DNA of 64,000 nucleotides from Xanthomonas fragariae. Lineage in GTDB: Bacteria; Pseudomonadota; Gammaproteobacteria; Xanthomonadales; Xanthomonadaceae. The notes beneath the pieces were generated by a model. It ran no database searches. It was not told the DNA's origin and saw only the letters and a program-made list of their open reading frames with translations. Numbering within the stretch: position 1 is the first letter of the stretch; each line of letters opens with the position of its first letter. Location of the stretch: assembly GCF_900183975.1 (NCBI RefSeq), contig NZ_LT853882.1:620001-684000 (forward strand), given 5' to 3'. The position numbers and the translations under genes were made by a program. Positions 55,777 to 63,999 of this stretch are shown here, one piece after another.

Positions 55777-56051
55777 CGATTCACGCTGCACGCCATTGGC
55801 CAAGGGTGGTTGCGGTAAGTGCAATGGATAGGTGGTTATGCCACGTCTGCGTAGGGAGCGTTACCCGCTTACTGGGCGTTGCGGCGTTGCGGCAGTGAAG
55901 CGTCTGGGGCGCATCCGCTCGATCGTGCTGGGCGCGTTGCTGGCCAGCGCGGGTTTTTCGTGTTCACGCTGGTAAGCCCATGGCAGGCATCGCTGGCCGG
56001 CTCTACGCGGTGGTTGAAGGTGCGAGCGCTGGGCGTTGTTGACGTGCAGTT
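55777..56051. other. Gap with a possible membrane-protein remnant
   Basis: On the plus strand, RIRSIVLGALLASAG in one frame and FFVFTLVSPWQASLAGS in another resemble a broken signal-anchor segment (about 55895-56010). Nothing else is convincing. It is best read as part of the decayed efflux and sensor cluster to the right. Confidence 0.35.
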
Positions 56052-56640
56052 GTTGGGTTTTCGGTAACGCCTCACTTAAATATTCGAAGCGATACCCCAC
56101 GCCATACACCGAGCGCACCCACTCTTCGCCGCCGACATCGGGCAGTTTGCAGCGCAGGTTCTTGATGTGGCTGTCGACGGTGCGGTTGGTGACGATGCGG
56201 TGGTCAACATACACGCGGTCCATCAGCTGTTCGCGCGAGTACACGCGACTAGGCGATGCACAGAGAGAGCGTGCCTAGTTGGAACTCGACCTGCGTGAGA
56301 TCCAGATCGCGCCCGGCGACACTGGCGCGGCAGGCGGAGTCATCGACGACCAACCCGTGCGTCGGCATCGCGTTGGGATCATGCCGATGCCGACGCAACA
56401 CCGCCCGCACGCGTGCCATTGCTTCACGCGGGCTGAAGGGTTCGCAGATGTAGTCGTCGGCGCCGAATTGCGACAGATCGCAAGACCCAGCCCACCGCCG
56501 CCGCTGGCGCGATTACGCGAGCCTTCGACGCGGTAGAAGCGCTCGTACAAGCGCTCCAGAAGGTGCGCGACATCAGCCAGCCAAATAGCGCGGCGACACC
56601 GATCGATGCGGCGCCGACTGTCCACCGGGCGCGTTGCTGG
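56052..56640 (-). pseudogene. Decayed sensor kinase / response regulator pair (BaeSR/SmeRS type)
   Basis: Reading leftwards from 56640, the first piece is the end of a histidine kinase ([17 protein letters not shown] then LGLAICRN). It is followed by receiver-like fragments with [17 protein letters not shown] and [18 protein letters not shown], an in-frame TAG, and then an OmpR-type DNA-binding tail (YSREQLMDRVYVDHRIVTNR, then HIKNLRCKLP and VRSVYGVGYRFEY). Stops and frame changes separate the pieces. Divergent placement beside RND efflux remnants matches SmeRS/BaeSR-controlled efflux operons. Confidence 0.7.
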
Positions 56641-57914
56641 GCGCTGTAGAAGCGCGCGTTGTTGGCCATTACCCGCAACAGCAAGGGCCAAGCCGTAGCG
56701 ATGGTGGTCGGCGCCGGCGGCAAGGTGGCGCAGCGCATGCTCACCACCGGCGATGCGGTGGGCGCGCGTTGGGTGGTCAGCGAAGGTTTGTCTGCAGGCG
56801 AGCGCGTGATCGTGCAGGACTTGCAGAAAATCCAGGTCGGCATGCCGGTCAAGACACGCGAGGTGACTGTCGCCGCGATCGCGCCGGCTGCAATTGCACC
56901 TAACGCCGTGCCGGTAACCGCAGCGCCAGCCAGCACCGCGCCCAAGGTGTCGCAAGGCGAGGCGCTGCTATCCGATGACGTCAAGACCAATGGCCTGACA
57001 GTGACCAAGTCGGACAGCGGCAGCATGTTCATGGTGCTTGCCTTCACTTCCGAAGACAGCAGCATGGACAGCACCGACATCGGCGACTACATGGTGTCCG
57101 CGTTGCAGGACCTGATCAGCCGTCTCAACGGTATCGGCAGCGTCAACGTGTTCGGCGCCGAATATGCGATTCGCGTGTGGCTGGATCCGGAAAAACTGCA
57201 CACCTATGCGTTGAAGCCCTCGGATGTGAGCACTGCAATTGCCGCGCAGAACGCCGATGTGTCCTCCGATGCGCTCGACGCATTGTCGGCGCTGCAAGGC
57301 CAGCAATTGGATGCCATGGTGACCTCGCGCAGCAAGCTCAGCACGCCGGCGCAGTTCGAGAACATCGTGCTCAAGTCCGATGCCAGCGGCGCCACTGTGT
57401 ACCTGCGCGACGTCGCGCGGCTGGAGCTGGGTTCGGAATCTTACGGCCCCAGTTCCAGATTCAACAGCAAGCCTTTCGCGGGTATGGGCCTGCAGCTGGC
57501 CACCGGCGCCAATGCGCTGGATGCCGCCAAACCGGTGGAGGCCAAGCTGGATGCGCTCACACCGTATTTTCCGGCCGGACTTACCTATCAAATGGCCTAA
57601 GACACCACGCCGTTCGTGCGCATCTCCATCGAGGAAGTGGTCAAGACCTTGATCGAAGCGATCGTGCTGGTGGTTGTGGTGATGTATCTGTTCTTGCAGA
57701 ACTGGCGCGCGACGCTGGTGCCGGTCATTGCGGTACCGGTGGTGTTGATGTGCACCTTTGGTGTGTTGTCGCTGCTGGGATTTTCGATCGACACGTGACC
57801 ATATTCGCGATGATGCTGGCGATCGGCTTGTTGGTCGCCGATACCATCGTGGTGGTGGAAAACATCGAGCGGCTGATGACCGAGCAAGGCATGTCGCCAT
57901 GCCAGGGCACCTAG
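56640..57914 (+). pseudogene. Decayed RND efflux operon: adaptor C-terminus fused to truncated pump
   Basis: One 313-residue frame (56659-57600) starts with an adaptor C-terminal part (KVAQRMLTTGDAVGARWVVS, EGLSAGERVIVQDLQKIQVG) and continues after about residue 100 into the porter domain of an AcrB-type pump ([20 protein letters not shown], then [20 protein letters not shown]). The pump start is missing, so a deletion joined the two genes. A TAA ends the frame at 57598. The pump continues as [20 protein letters not shown], breaks again near 57797, and ends with [20 protein letters not shown] where an IS element starts at 57915. Neither gene can function. Confidence 0.8.
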
Positions 57915-59070
57915 GGAACCTCTGAACAACGCACTTCAAATGCGCGACACTACACACCTACGTTGAGGAGTCATCCATGCAACTGACGTTCGGTGATGCT
58001 GAAGGTTTGGGCAAGCGCAAGCAGACTCGCCGCGAGATCTTCCTGGCCGAGATGGAGCAGGTGGTTCCGTGGAGGCATTTGCTCGGACTGATCGCGCCGC
58101 ACTATCCGGTGTCGGGGCGGCCTGGTCGACAGCCGTACGCACTGGCGACGATGTTGCGGATTCATTTGCTGCAGCAGTGGTATGCGTTGAGCGATCCGGC
58201 GATGGAAGAAGCGTTGCACCAGATCCCGACCTTGCGCCGTTTTGCCCGGCTCGGCGGTTTGGACAATGTTCCCGACGAGACCACGATTCTCAACTTTCGC
58301 CGCTTGCTGGAAACCCATGGCCTTGCAGCGCGGATGCTGGAGGCCGTCAACGCGGATCTGGTGCGCAAGGGTCAGAGCCTGCGGTCCGGCACGATCGTCG
58401 ATGCAACCCTGATCGCTGCGCCCAGTTCGACCAAGAACACCGACCGCGCGCGCGACCCTGAAATGCATCAGACCAAGAAAGGCAATCAGTGGTATTTCGG
58501 GATGAAGGCACCCATCGGCGTGGATGAGTTTTCCGGGCTGGTGCACCACGTCCGTTGTACGGCTGCCAATGTGGCCGATGTCACGGTGACCCACGCATTG
58601 CTGCACGGCAAAGAAGACAGTGTGTTCGGCGACAGCGGCTACACCGGTGCGGACAAACGCGAAGAACTGCAGACCTGCAAGGCTGGTTTTTTCATTGCCG
58701 CCAAGCGTTCGACGATTCAAGCCATTGGCAACAAACGCGAGCGCCGCCAGGAAGAACGTTGGGAATACTTCAAAGCAAGTGTGCGTGCGAAGGTGGAGCA
58801 TCCATTCCGCGTGATCAAACGCCAGTTTGGCTACACCAAGGTCCGCTATCGCGGCTTGGCCAAGAACACCGCGCATGTGCTGACCCTGTTCGCACTATCC
58901 AATCTGTGGATGGTGCGCCGGCAGTTGCTGCCGGCCAGGGGATAATGCTGTCTGGCGCCAGCCAACGCCGCAAGAAACCGTAGAAATCGTATCGTACGCA
59001 TCAACTCTGTGCGCTATTGGCACGCAGCAGGCTCGAATTTTAGAGGTCTGGTGCGTTGTTCAGACCTTCC
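57915..59070 (+). mobile_element. IS5-family insertion sequence (1156 bp)
   Basis: The ends are imperfect inverted repeats, GGAACCTCTGAACAACGCAC on the left and GGAAGGTCTGAACAACGCAC on the other strand at the right. They are flanked by CTAG (57911-57914) and TTAG (59071-59074), which fit the YTAR target type of IS5 elements though they are not identical. One transposase gene lies inside. The element truncates the decayed RND pump gene. Confidence 0.85.
57977..58945 (+). CDS. IS5-family transposase
   Basis: The product is 322 residues and appears intact. It has the N-terminal DUF772-like part (LIAPHYPVSGRPGRQPYALA, then MLRIHLLQQWYALSDPAMEE) and the DDE domain with GTIVDATLIAAPSSTKN, GDSGYTGADKREE and VRAKVEHPFRVIKRQFGY, the D-D-E order of IS5-type enzymes. 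AGGAG lies about 8 bp before the ATG. Confidence 0.93.
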   Translation: MQLTFGDAEGLGKRKQTRREIFLAEMEQVVPWRHLLGLIAPHYPVSGRPGRQPYALATMLRIHLLQQWYALSDPAMEEALHQIPTLRRFARLGGLDNVPDETTILNFRRLLETHGLAARMLEAVNADLVRKGQSLRSGTIVDATLIAAPSSTKNTDRARDPEMHQTKKGNQWYFGMKAPIGVDEFSGLVHHVRCTAANVADVTVTHALLHGKEDSVFGDSGYTGADKREELQTCKAGFFIAAKRSTIQAIGNKRERRQEERWEYFKASVRAKVEHPFRVIKRQFGYTKVRYRGLAKNTAHVLTLFALSNLWMVRRQLLPARG

Positions 59071-59389
59071 TTAGATCGAATCCGGACGAATCGAAGGGAT
59101 ATCGCATTGCCTCGCAGCCCTCGATCGTGAAGCAGGTCATCCATAATATGGCTGAGTGCCATGCGGTTTGCGCGCACGTCTGGCTCGCAATGTAACGGGA
59201 TGCCCTAGCGAGCAGGAGATCCAAGTACGCTGAACCGTACGGACGTCCTAGAACTGCTGAATCCAAAAGAGCGGCGTCCAGACCATCCCCGTCCAAGCCA
59301 AGTGCTATCATTCACTCGTTCCGAGAAGAGCTACATCTTGTCCTCCATGGGCGCGGGACGCAGTGCTACTGTTCAAGTGAGGAAATGTG
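59071..59389. other. Unassigned remnant between two IS elements
   Basis: No intact gene is visible. On the minus strand a short frame (59060-59311) reads ALGLDGDGLDAALLDSAVLG then RPYGSAYLDLLLARASR, which could be part of a lost gene but matches no family I know. Its far end runs into the IS5 right end. Confidence 0.3.
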
Positions 59390-59497
59390 ATGGACACTTC
59401 TCGCCGTGCAAGAATACCTCGTTCTGTTACTTGCGGCTTGGTTGCAGCGGCCACTCTGCTCATCGCCACAGCCCTAACAGGTTGTGTGAGCGACTGA
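59390..59497 (+). pseudogene. Lipoprotein N-terminus cut by IS3 copy 2
   Basis: From the ATG at 59390, with GAGGAA about 6 bp upstream, the frame reads MDTSRRARIPRSVTCG then LVAAATLLIATALTGCVSD and stops. The lipobox LTGC gives a lipidated cysteine at residue 32. The TGA stop is formed by the first three bases of the IS (TGATACG at 59495), so the IS end truncates the gene within three residues of the mature start. The rest of the gene is not seen right of the IS. Confidence 0.65.
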
Positions 59498-59520
59498 TAC
59501 GCCCAGGGTTCCGTAGACAC

Positions 59521-60375
59521 TCAAGACCCTTGTTGCGCGTAGCGCCGTTCAAACTCTACAGGGGACAGGTCGCCAGTTGAACCGTGGCGGCGGTTGGGGT
59601 TGTAGAACATCTCGATGTAGTCGAATACCTCGGCGCGAGCGGCGTCCTTGGTGGAATAGGTCCGCCGCCTGATCCGCTCGCGTTTGAGCAGTCCGAAGAA
59701 GCTCTCCACGGGTGCGTTGTCGTGGCAGTTGCCACGCCGACTCATGCTGCACACCACGCTATGGGACGCCAGGAAACTGCGCCAGTCATCGCTGGTGTAG
59801 ACAGACCCTTGGTCCGAATGAACCAAGCAACCAGCGTTGGGTTTGCGCCGCCACACCGCAGACAACAAGGCCTGCACGACCAACTCGGTGTCGGCCCGAT
59901 CGCGCATCGCCCAGCCGACGACCTGCCGGGAAAACAGATCGATCACAACAGCCAGGTACATCCAGCCTTCATGCGTGCGGATGAAGGTGAAATCGCTCGC
60001 CCAGGCTGTGTCCGGCTCAGTCACGTCGAACTGTCGGTCAAGCAGGTTGGCCGCCGCCTTGCACTGCATTCCTCCATGGAAGCGCGGTTTGCGACCATAG
60101 CCCACCTGGGCACGCAGTCCCTCGGTGCGCATCAGCCGATGCACCCGATGGCGACTGCAACGCTCACCCAGATCGCGCAGATCCCTGGTGATCTTGCGAT
60201 GCCCATAGACACTGCCGCTGGCCAGCCAGTGGTGCTTGATCAGTCCAAGCAAGCGCTCATCTTCCTTGGCGCGCTCACTGTTGGGCGAGCACAACCAGGC
60301 GTAATGGCCCGACCGGTTGACCCGCAATACCCGGCACATCGCACACACCCTGAATTCCCCACAGTGGGCTTGCAT
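59521..60375 (-). CDS. IS3-family transposase OrfB (copy 2)
   Basis: The product is 284 residues with the rve catalytic residues in WASDFTFIRT, LVHSDQGSVYTS and NAPVESFFGLLKRE. It differs from copy 1 at about five positions (for example NRSGHYAW, HHWLASGSV, LASHSVVC, AQQGS). It is normally made as an OrfAB fusion. Confidence 0.92.
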   Translation of the reverse strand: MQAHCGEFRVCAMCRVLRVNRSGHYAWLCSPNSERAKEDERLLGLIKHHWLASGSVYGHRKITRDLRDLGERCSRHRVHRLMRTEGLRAQVGYGRKPRFHGGMQCKAAANLLDRQFDVTEPDTAWASDFTFIRTHEGWMYLAVVIDLFSRQVVGWAMRDRADTELVVQALLSAVWRRKPNAGCLVHSDQGSVYTSDDWRSFLASHSVVCSMSRRGNCHDNAPVESFFGLLKRERIRRRTYSTKDAARAEVFDYIEMFYNPNRRHGSTGDLSPVEFERRYAQQGS

Positions 60376-60392
60376 GAAGGCGTACTTTGCCC

Positions 60393-60665
60393 TTACCCCT
60401 TGGCAAAGTACGCGGCGGCCTTTTTTAGGATGTCGCGCTCCTCGGTCACTCGACGCAACTCTGCCTTCAGCCGCCGAACCTCGGCGCTCTGGTCCACCTC
60501 GGCGCGCTGCACCACGCCAGGCTTGCCGAACTTGCGCAGCCAGGCGTAGAGGCTGTGCGTGGTGACACCCAGTCGCTCCGCGACTTCTGCCACCTTGAAA
60601 CCACGATCGGTCACTTGCCGGACCGCCTCGATCTTGAATTCATCCGTATACCGCTTGCTGCTCAT
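60393..60665 (-). CDS. IS3-family transposase OrfA (copy 2)
   Basis: The 90-residue protein is identical to the copy 1 OrfA, with the helix-turn-helix and zipper. The slippery run (TTTTTT on the plus strand at 60421-60426, A6G on the coding strand) is preserved, so -1 frameshifting into orfB should occur. GGAGG lies 5 bp upstream of the ATG at 60665. Confidence 0.9.
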   Translation of the reverse strand: MSSKRYTDEFKIEAVRQVTDRGFKVAEVAERLGVTTHSLYAWLRKFGKPGVVQRAEVDQSAEVRRLKAELRRVTEERDILKKAAAYFAKG

Positions 60666-60905
60666 AGACACCTCCGAATTGACCATTTTCCATGGCCTTG
60701 AGATGTCTAGGAAACCCTGGGCGTATCAATAGGCAATCGCCGCCTCATCTTCAACGAACGAAACGGTGGAACATGGCTGCATCGGCCCAGCGTACTTGCC
60801 TTCATTTGAGCGAAAAGATTGCACCATCAACACCTGGGATCAAACATCGTAGCGGGATGTCAGCGCACTGCATCGACGATGCGCTATGCAACGTGCCCAC
60901 ACGCT

Positions 60906-61766
60906 TAGAGCGTGTTATGAACTTTGCCCTTGTCACGCTAACGTATACGGATGAAGCCTCGTAAGCCTTATTCCACCGATATTTCCGACGAAGAATGGGC
61001 CTTTGCGGCTCCCTATTTGACGCTGATGGACGTGCAGGCACCGCAGCGCAAGTATGAGCTACGCGCGATGTTCAACGCACTGCGGTGGATCGCGCGCGCC
61101 GGCGCACCATGGCGATTGCTTCCCAACGATTTTCCGCCCTGGGAAGCGGTGTATCAGCAAACACAGCGCTGGCTGCAAGCGGGCTGCTTTGAGGCCATGG
61201 TCAGTGATCTGCGCTCACTCTTGCGTGTGGCGCAAGGGAAAAAAGGCCAGCCGAGCGCGGTCATTTTCGATGCTCGCACGCTGCAGTCCACCTGCGAAAG
61301 CGGGCCGCGTGCTGGATACGATGGCTATAAACGCAAGAAAGGCAGCAAGGTACACATGGCCGTCGATACGCTTGGACATCTGCTCGCTGTCCAGGTGACG
61401 CCGGCTAATGAGCAGGAGCGCGCGCAAGTCCGATCGTTGGCACAAGAGGTACAACACGTGACCGGTGAAACGGTCAAGATCGCCTTTGTTGATCAGGGCT
61501 ACACCGGTCAAGAACCGGCGCAGGCGGCCACGGAAGAAGGCATTGAGTTGCACGTGATCAAGCTGCAAGAAGCGAAAAAAGGCTTTGTCTTGCTGCCGCG
61601 CCGTTGGGTTGTCGAGCGCAGCTTCGGATGGGCCAATCGTTTCAGACGGCTGGCACGCGACTACGAGCGATTGCCGGAAACCTTGGCCGGTTTGCACTTC
61701 GTCGTCTTCACGATCCTGATGCTTGGAAATGCAGCCACCCTCTTTCAAAGTTCATAACACGCTCTA
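60906..61766 (+). mobile_element. IS5-family insertion sequence (861 bp)
   Basis: The 21-bp terminal inverted repeats are TAGAGCGTGTTATGAACTTT-type at both ends and near-perfect. One transposase gene fills the element. It ends 11 bp before the stop codon of the effector gene on the other strand. The 177-bp sequence between it and the IS3 copy (60729-60905) shows no gene. Confidence 0.88.
60951..61757 (+). CDS. IS5-family transposase (DUF4096 type)
   Basis: The product is 268 residues: MKPRKPYSTDISDEEWAFAA with the DUF4096 region RAMFNALRWIARAGAPWRLL, then the DDE parts AVIFDARTLQST, GSKVHMAVDTLGHLLAVQVT, VDQGYTG, and the final WVVERSFGWANRFRRLARDY with the catalytic glutamate. It looks intact and functional. 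Confidence 0.93.
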   Translation: MKPRKPYSTDISDEEWAFAAPYLTLMDVQAPQRKYELRAMFNALRWIARAGAPWRLLPNDFPPWEAVYQQTQRWLQAGCFEAMVSDLRSLLRVAQGKKGQPSAVIFDARTLQSTCESGPRAGYDGYKRKKGSKVHMAVDTLGHLLAVQVTPANEQERAQVRSLAQEVQHVTGETVKIAFVDQGYTGQEPAQAATEEGIELHVIKLQEAKKGFVLLPRRWVVERSFGWANRFRRLARDYERLPETLAGLHFVVFTILMLGNAATLFQSS

Positions 61767-61777
61767 GGGCGAATCGC

Positions 61778-63763
61778 TCAACCACCTAAAAATTGCTCTG
61801 GTTTAAGCCAAAGTTTGGCCTGGTTCACCCCATCCACCTCGACCTGTTTGGTGAAGACGCGGTACTCAATGCCGCGGATACGAACCATCTGCTCATCGCG
61901 AACCGCATGCTGCAATAGCCAGTCGGGAACCTGCTGTGCACCAGGCTTCCAACTGGGCCCGGTGTCCTTCTCGTCGAAGCTCAGTGTTGATGCTTGCGGC
62001 ATAGCGGTGGTGTGCTGCGGCTCTGTCGCTTCTTGACACAGTATCTCCCAGTCGAATGGAATGCTGTAACTCGACGCCTCGGGCTGGGCTGACGACGCAG
62101 ACGCCATGAACTGCTCAGGAAATGTATCGAGATCCCACTCTCTTTGATCCGCCCGCGACAAAACATCCGCTTGATACAGTGCGTCCCCCCAGTCGAATTC
62201 AAAGGGGGGACTCGACGCCTCGGGCTGAGCTGAGGACGCAGGTTCCGTCACCTCCTCCACGGGTGTATCGAAATTCCAGACGCGTTGAGGCGCCGGCGGC
62301 AAAACACCAGAAGTAGTGGATGGAAACCGGGAGGAGTAAGAAGACCCCGACGGTTCAGCTCTGCCTCCAAGGTCAGGCAGCTGAGCGTTAGAAGAGGATA
62401 TCTCGCGCACTTGCGTCAGAATGCCTCTGATCGAAGATTTATACTTTGAGCTCCCGTCACTGGTATAAAGTTCCACATCTTCATCCAACGTTCGGTCGTG
62501 CAAACGACATGCTATTGGATCCTTTTTGTTTTGCTGTAGCCAAGCGCTGAAGGAGCGCATAACGCCTGACGTCATATCGGCATAGGTTCGCCCGTCAGTG
62601 TATGTCATCCCGCAGCTGGACTCCCATCCAGCAGCTTTATAGTCTTCGCTGAGTTGGCAGTCGACCTCAGGGATCTCGCGCGTATCAAGTTTTTTCTGTA
62701 AGTCCGTACTTCCGGTGCATTTAAATATCTGCAGTTGCCGCAGCGCCGCATTCAAATGGTGACTGCCCGGCATTTTCATTTTCATGAAGGCGCGGGCGTC
62801 ATCCGTCAAGGCTTCGGAATGCAGTCTGCCCGGTTCGCACAATGCCTTTTTTTTCCCGGCATGGAGCCATCCACTGAACGCGCGCAACACGGTTGCATAC
62901 TCGGAAGTAGCAGAAAGCGCATCATTGATGAGTTGTTTATCACCGTCAGGAATCTCATTGCGGCGGTATCGCCGGGTCTTTACCGTTCCGTCTTTGGCAG
63001 ATGCCATATCATGCAGTTTCTTCACTGCCGCGATCAGACGACGGCTTCCCGTCTCTGTTTGGAAATTCAAGGCATCGCTTCTCAGCTCGTTTAAGTCTTG
63101 CAAGAGCCGGTCTTGCAGGCCACCCTTCTTCTGCTTCTTGAGCCAAGCGCTAAAACGTATCAATATATATACGTAGTCTTTTGTGGTGTAGAAGTTATTC
63201 GCGCCCTTCTCGGCGCCGTCTACAAACCGCCCGATGAGTGCCTTGTCGGCTGTATAAGGTGTCCCGGAGCCTGACCACCTGGTCCCGCTTAGCAAGTTAT
63301 TTCTTAGCTTGGCGAACTCTTTGCGCATATCGCCTGAGGTTAATGGACAATCAACTTGAGCCTGAGGTTCTTCATGAACTGCGGCGTCTTCAGAAGCAGG
63401 CTGTTGCGCTGTTGCCCCCTGGGGCTCGGGCGCATCAGCGCGCGAGAGCTGAGGATGATGAACATGACGGTTGGGGGGCAGGTCGCCGTACGGCAGCGCG
63501 GAGGAGGGAAACGGCGTCGATGTGACGTTCGGCGCCGGATGCGCGCCCCATCCCGGCGCCGAACGCACAGCAGATGCCTGGGTGCGACGACGCTTAGTCG
63601 GTCGAGCTGACAGTTCGTTGAGGACGCCAGAGGGCTCCGAGGGCGAGGGCATACCGGACGCGACAGTGCCTGCGCCAGCCGGCTGGCCAGCGGGCTGCTC
63701 TGGCTGGCTCTGGTAGCTGCTCTGGGCATGCGTCCGACGATTGCTGCTCTTTGTGCTCCGCAT
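61778..63763 (-). CDS. Probable type III effector with helical repeats and acidic C-terminus
   Basis: The product is 661 residues from the ATG at 63763 (GGAG 7 bp upstream); an in-frame ATG at 63958 is not supported because its sequence is not protein-like. The first 50 residues are rich in Ser, Gln, Pro and Gly with no acidic residue in the first 20. A basic NLS-like stretch RPTKRRRTQ lies at residues 54-62. Three related helical repeats carry IRFSAWLKKQKK (202-213), RAFSGWLHAGKKK (294-306) and RSFSAWLQQNKK (403-414), each followed about 20 residues later by an acidic helix and then a second helix. From about 495 a duplicated acidic-aromatic module repeats ASSAQPEASS, then FEFDWGDALY or PFDWEILC. 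No enzyme motif is visible. I know no close family; repeats of this kind may occur in XopD/NopD-type proteins. The promoter carries a PIP-like box. Confidence 0.7.
   Translation of the reverse strand: MRSTKSSNRRTHAQSSYQSQPEQPAGQPAGAGTVASGMPSPSEPSGVLNELSARPTKRRRTQASAVRSAPGWGAHPAPNVTSTPFPSSALPYGDLPPNRHVHHPQLSRADAPEPQGATAQQPASEDAAVHEEPQAQVDCPLTSGDMRKEFAKLRNNLLSGTRWSGSGTPYTADKALIGRFVDGAEKGANNFYTTKDYVYILIRFSAWLKKQKKGGLQDRLLQDLNELRSDALNFQTETGSRRLIAAVKKLHDMASAKDGTVKTRRYRRNEIPDGDKQLINDALSATSEYATVLRAFSGWLHAGKKKALCEPGRLHSEALTDDARAFMKMKMPGSHHLNAALRQLQIFKCTGSTDLQKKLDTREIPEVDCQLSEDYKAAGWESSCGMTYTDGRTYADMTSGVMRSFSAWLQQNKKDPIACRLHDRTLDEDVELYTSDGSSKYKSSIRGILTQVREISSSNAQLPDLGGRAEPSGSSYSSRFPSTTSGVLPPAPQRVWNFDTPVEEVTEPASSAQPEASSPPFEFDWGDALYQADVLSRADQREWDLDTFPEQFMASASSAQPEASSYSIPFDWEILCQEATEPQHTTAMPQASTLSFDEKDTGPSWKPGAQQVPDWLLQHAVRDEQMVRIRGIEYRVFTKQVEVDGVNQAKLWLKPEQFLGG
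62060..62250 (-). repeat. Duplicated acidic-aromatic module in the effector gene
   Basis: A segment of about 37 bp recurs with few changes: CTCGACGCCTCGGGCTGGGC at 62069-62088, and the same with one base changed (CTGAGC) at 62211-62230, each followed by a related GA(C/G)GACGCAG. The proteins read WNFDTPVEEV and WDLDTFPEQF before the shared ASSAQPEASS, so the duplicated unit is about 47 residues. Confidence 0.75.
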
Positions 63764-63937
63764 TTTTTCGCTCCGCTTCATGATGAAAAAGACGGCTCGT
63801 TGTTGGATCTTGTCAAGCTCATGCGGCTCAGGGATATCCGCTGAACACCGCCGGCAAACTCTCGCGCACCGGCGCCACTGATGAGCTTGCTTCCCGTCTG
63901 GTCGAAGCGCTGCCGATCCAGCTCTCAGGTATCGAAC

Positions 63938-63999
63938 ATCGTGATCGATCGATCGCAAATCTGCTGCGCAGATGGCGAAGGCGTAGCGGGCTTGCCGAA
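63938..63999 (-). promoter_or_regulatory. Imperfect PIP box and -10 box of the effector gene
   Basis: On the minus strand TTCGG (63999-63995), 15 bp, then TTCGC (63979-63975) fits the HrpX target TTCGB-N15-TTCGB. After 31 bp comes CACGAT (63943-63938), matching YANNRT at the required distance. The ATG at 63763 is about 175 bp downstream. Confidence 0.7.

Larger units (their letters stand above)
59495..60728 (-). mobile_element. IS3-family insertion sequence, copy 2, inverted (1234 bp)
   Basis: This copy has the same length and nearly the same sequence as that at 9480-10713, in the opposite orientation. The terminal repeats are TGATACGCCCAGGGTTCCG (left) and the complement of TGATACGCCCAGGGTTTCC (right). 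No target duplication flanks it (cgac on the left, atag on the right). Confidence 0.9.

Noticed and set aside
61778-63958. A longer, 726-residue form of the effector
   Set aside because: The extra residues look like random Arg/Cys-rich translation, overlap the region downstream of the -10 box and lack a ribosome-binding site. The ATG at 63763 has GGAG upstream.
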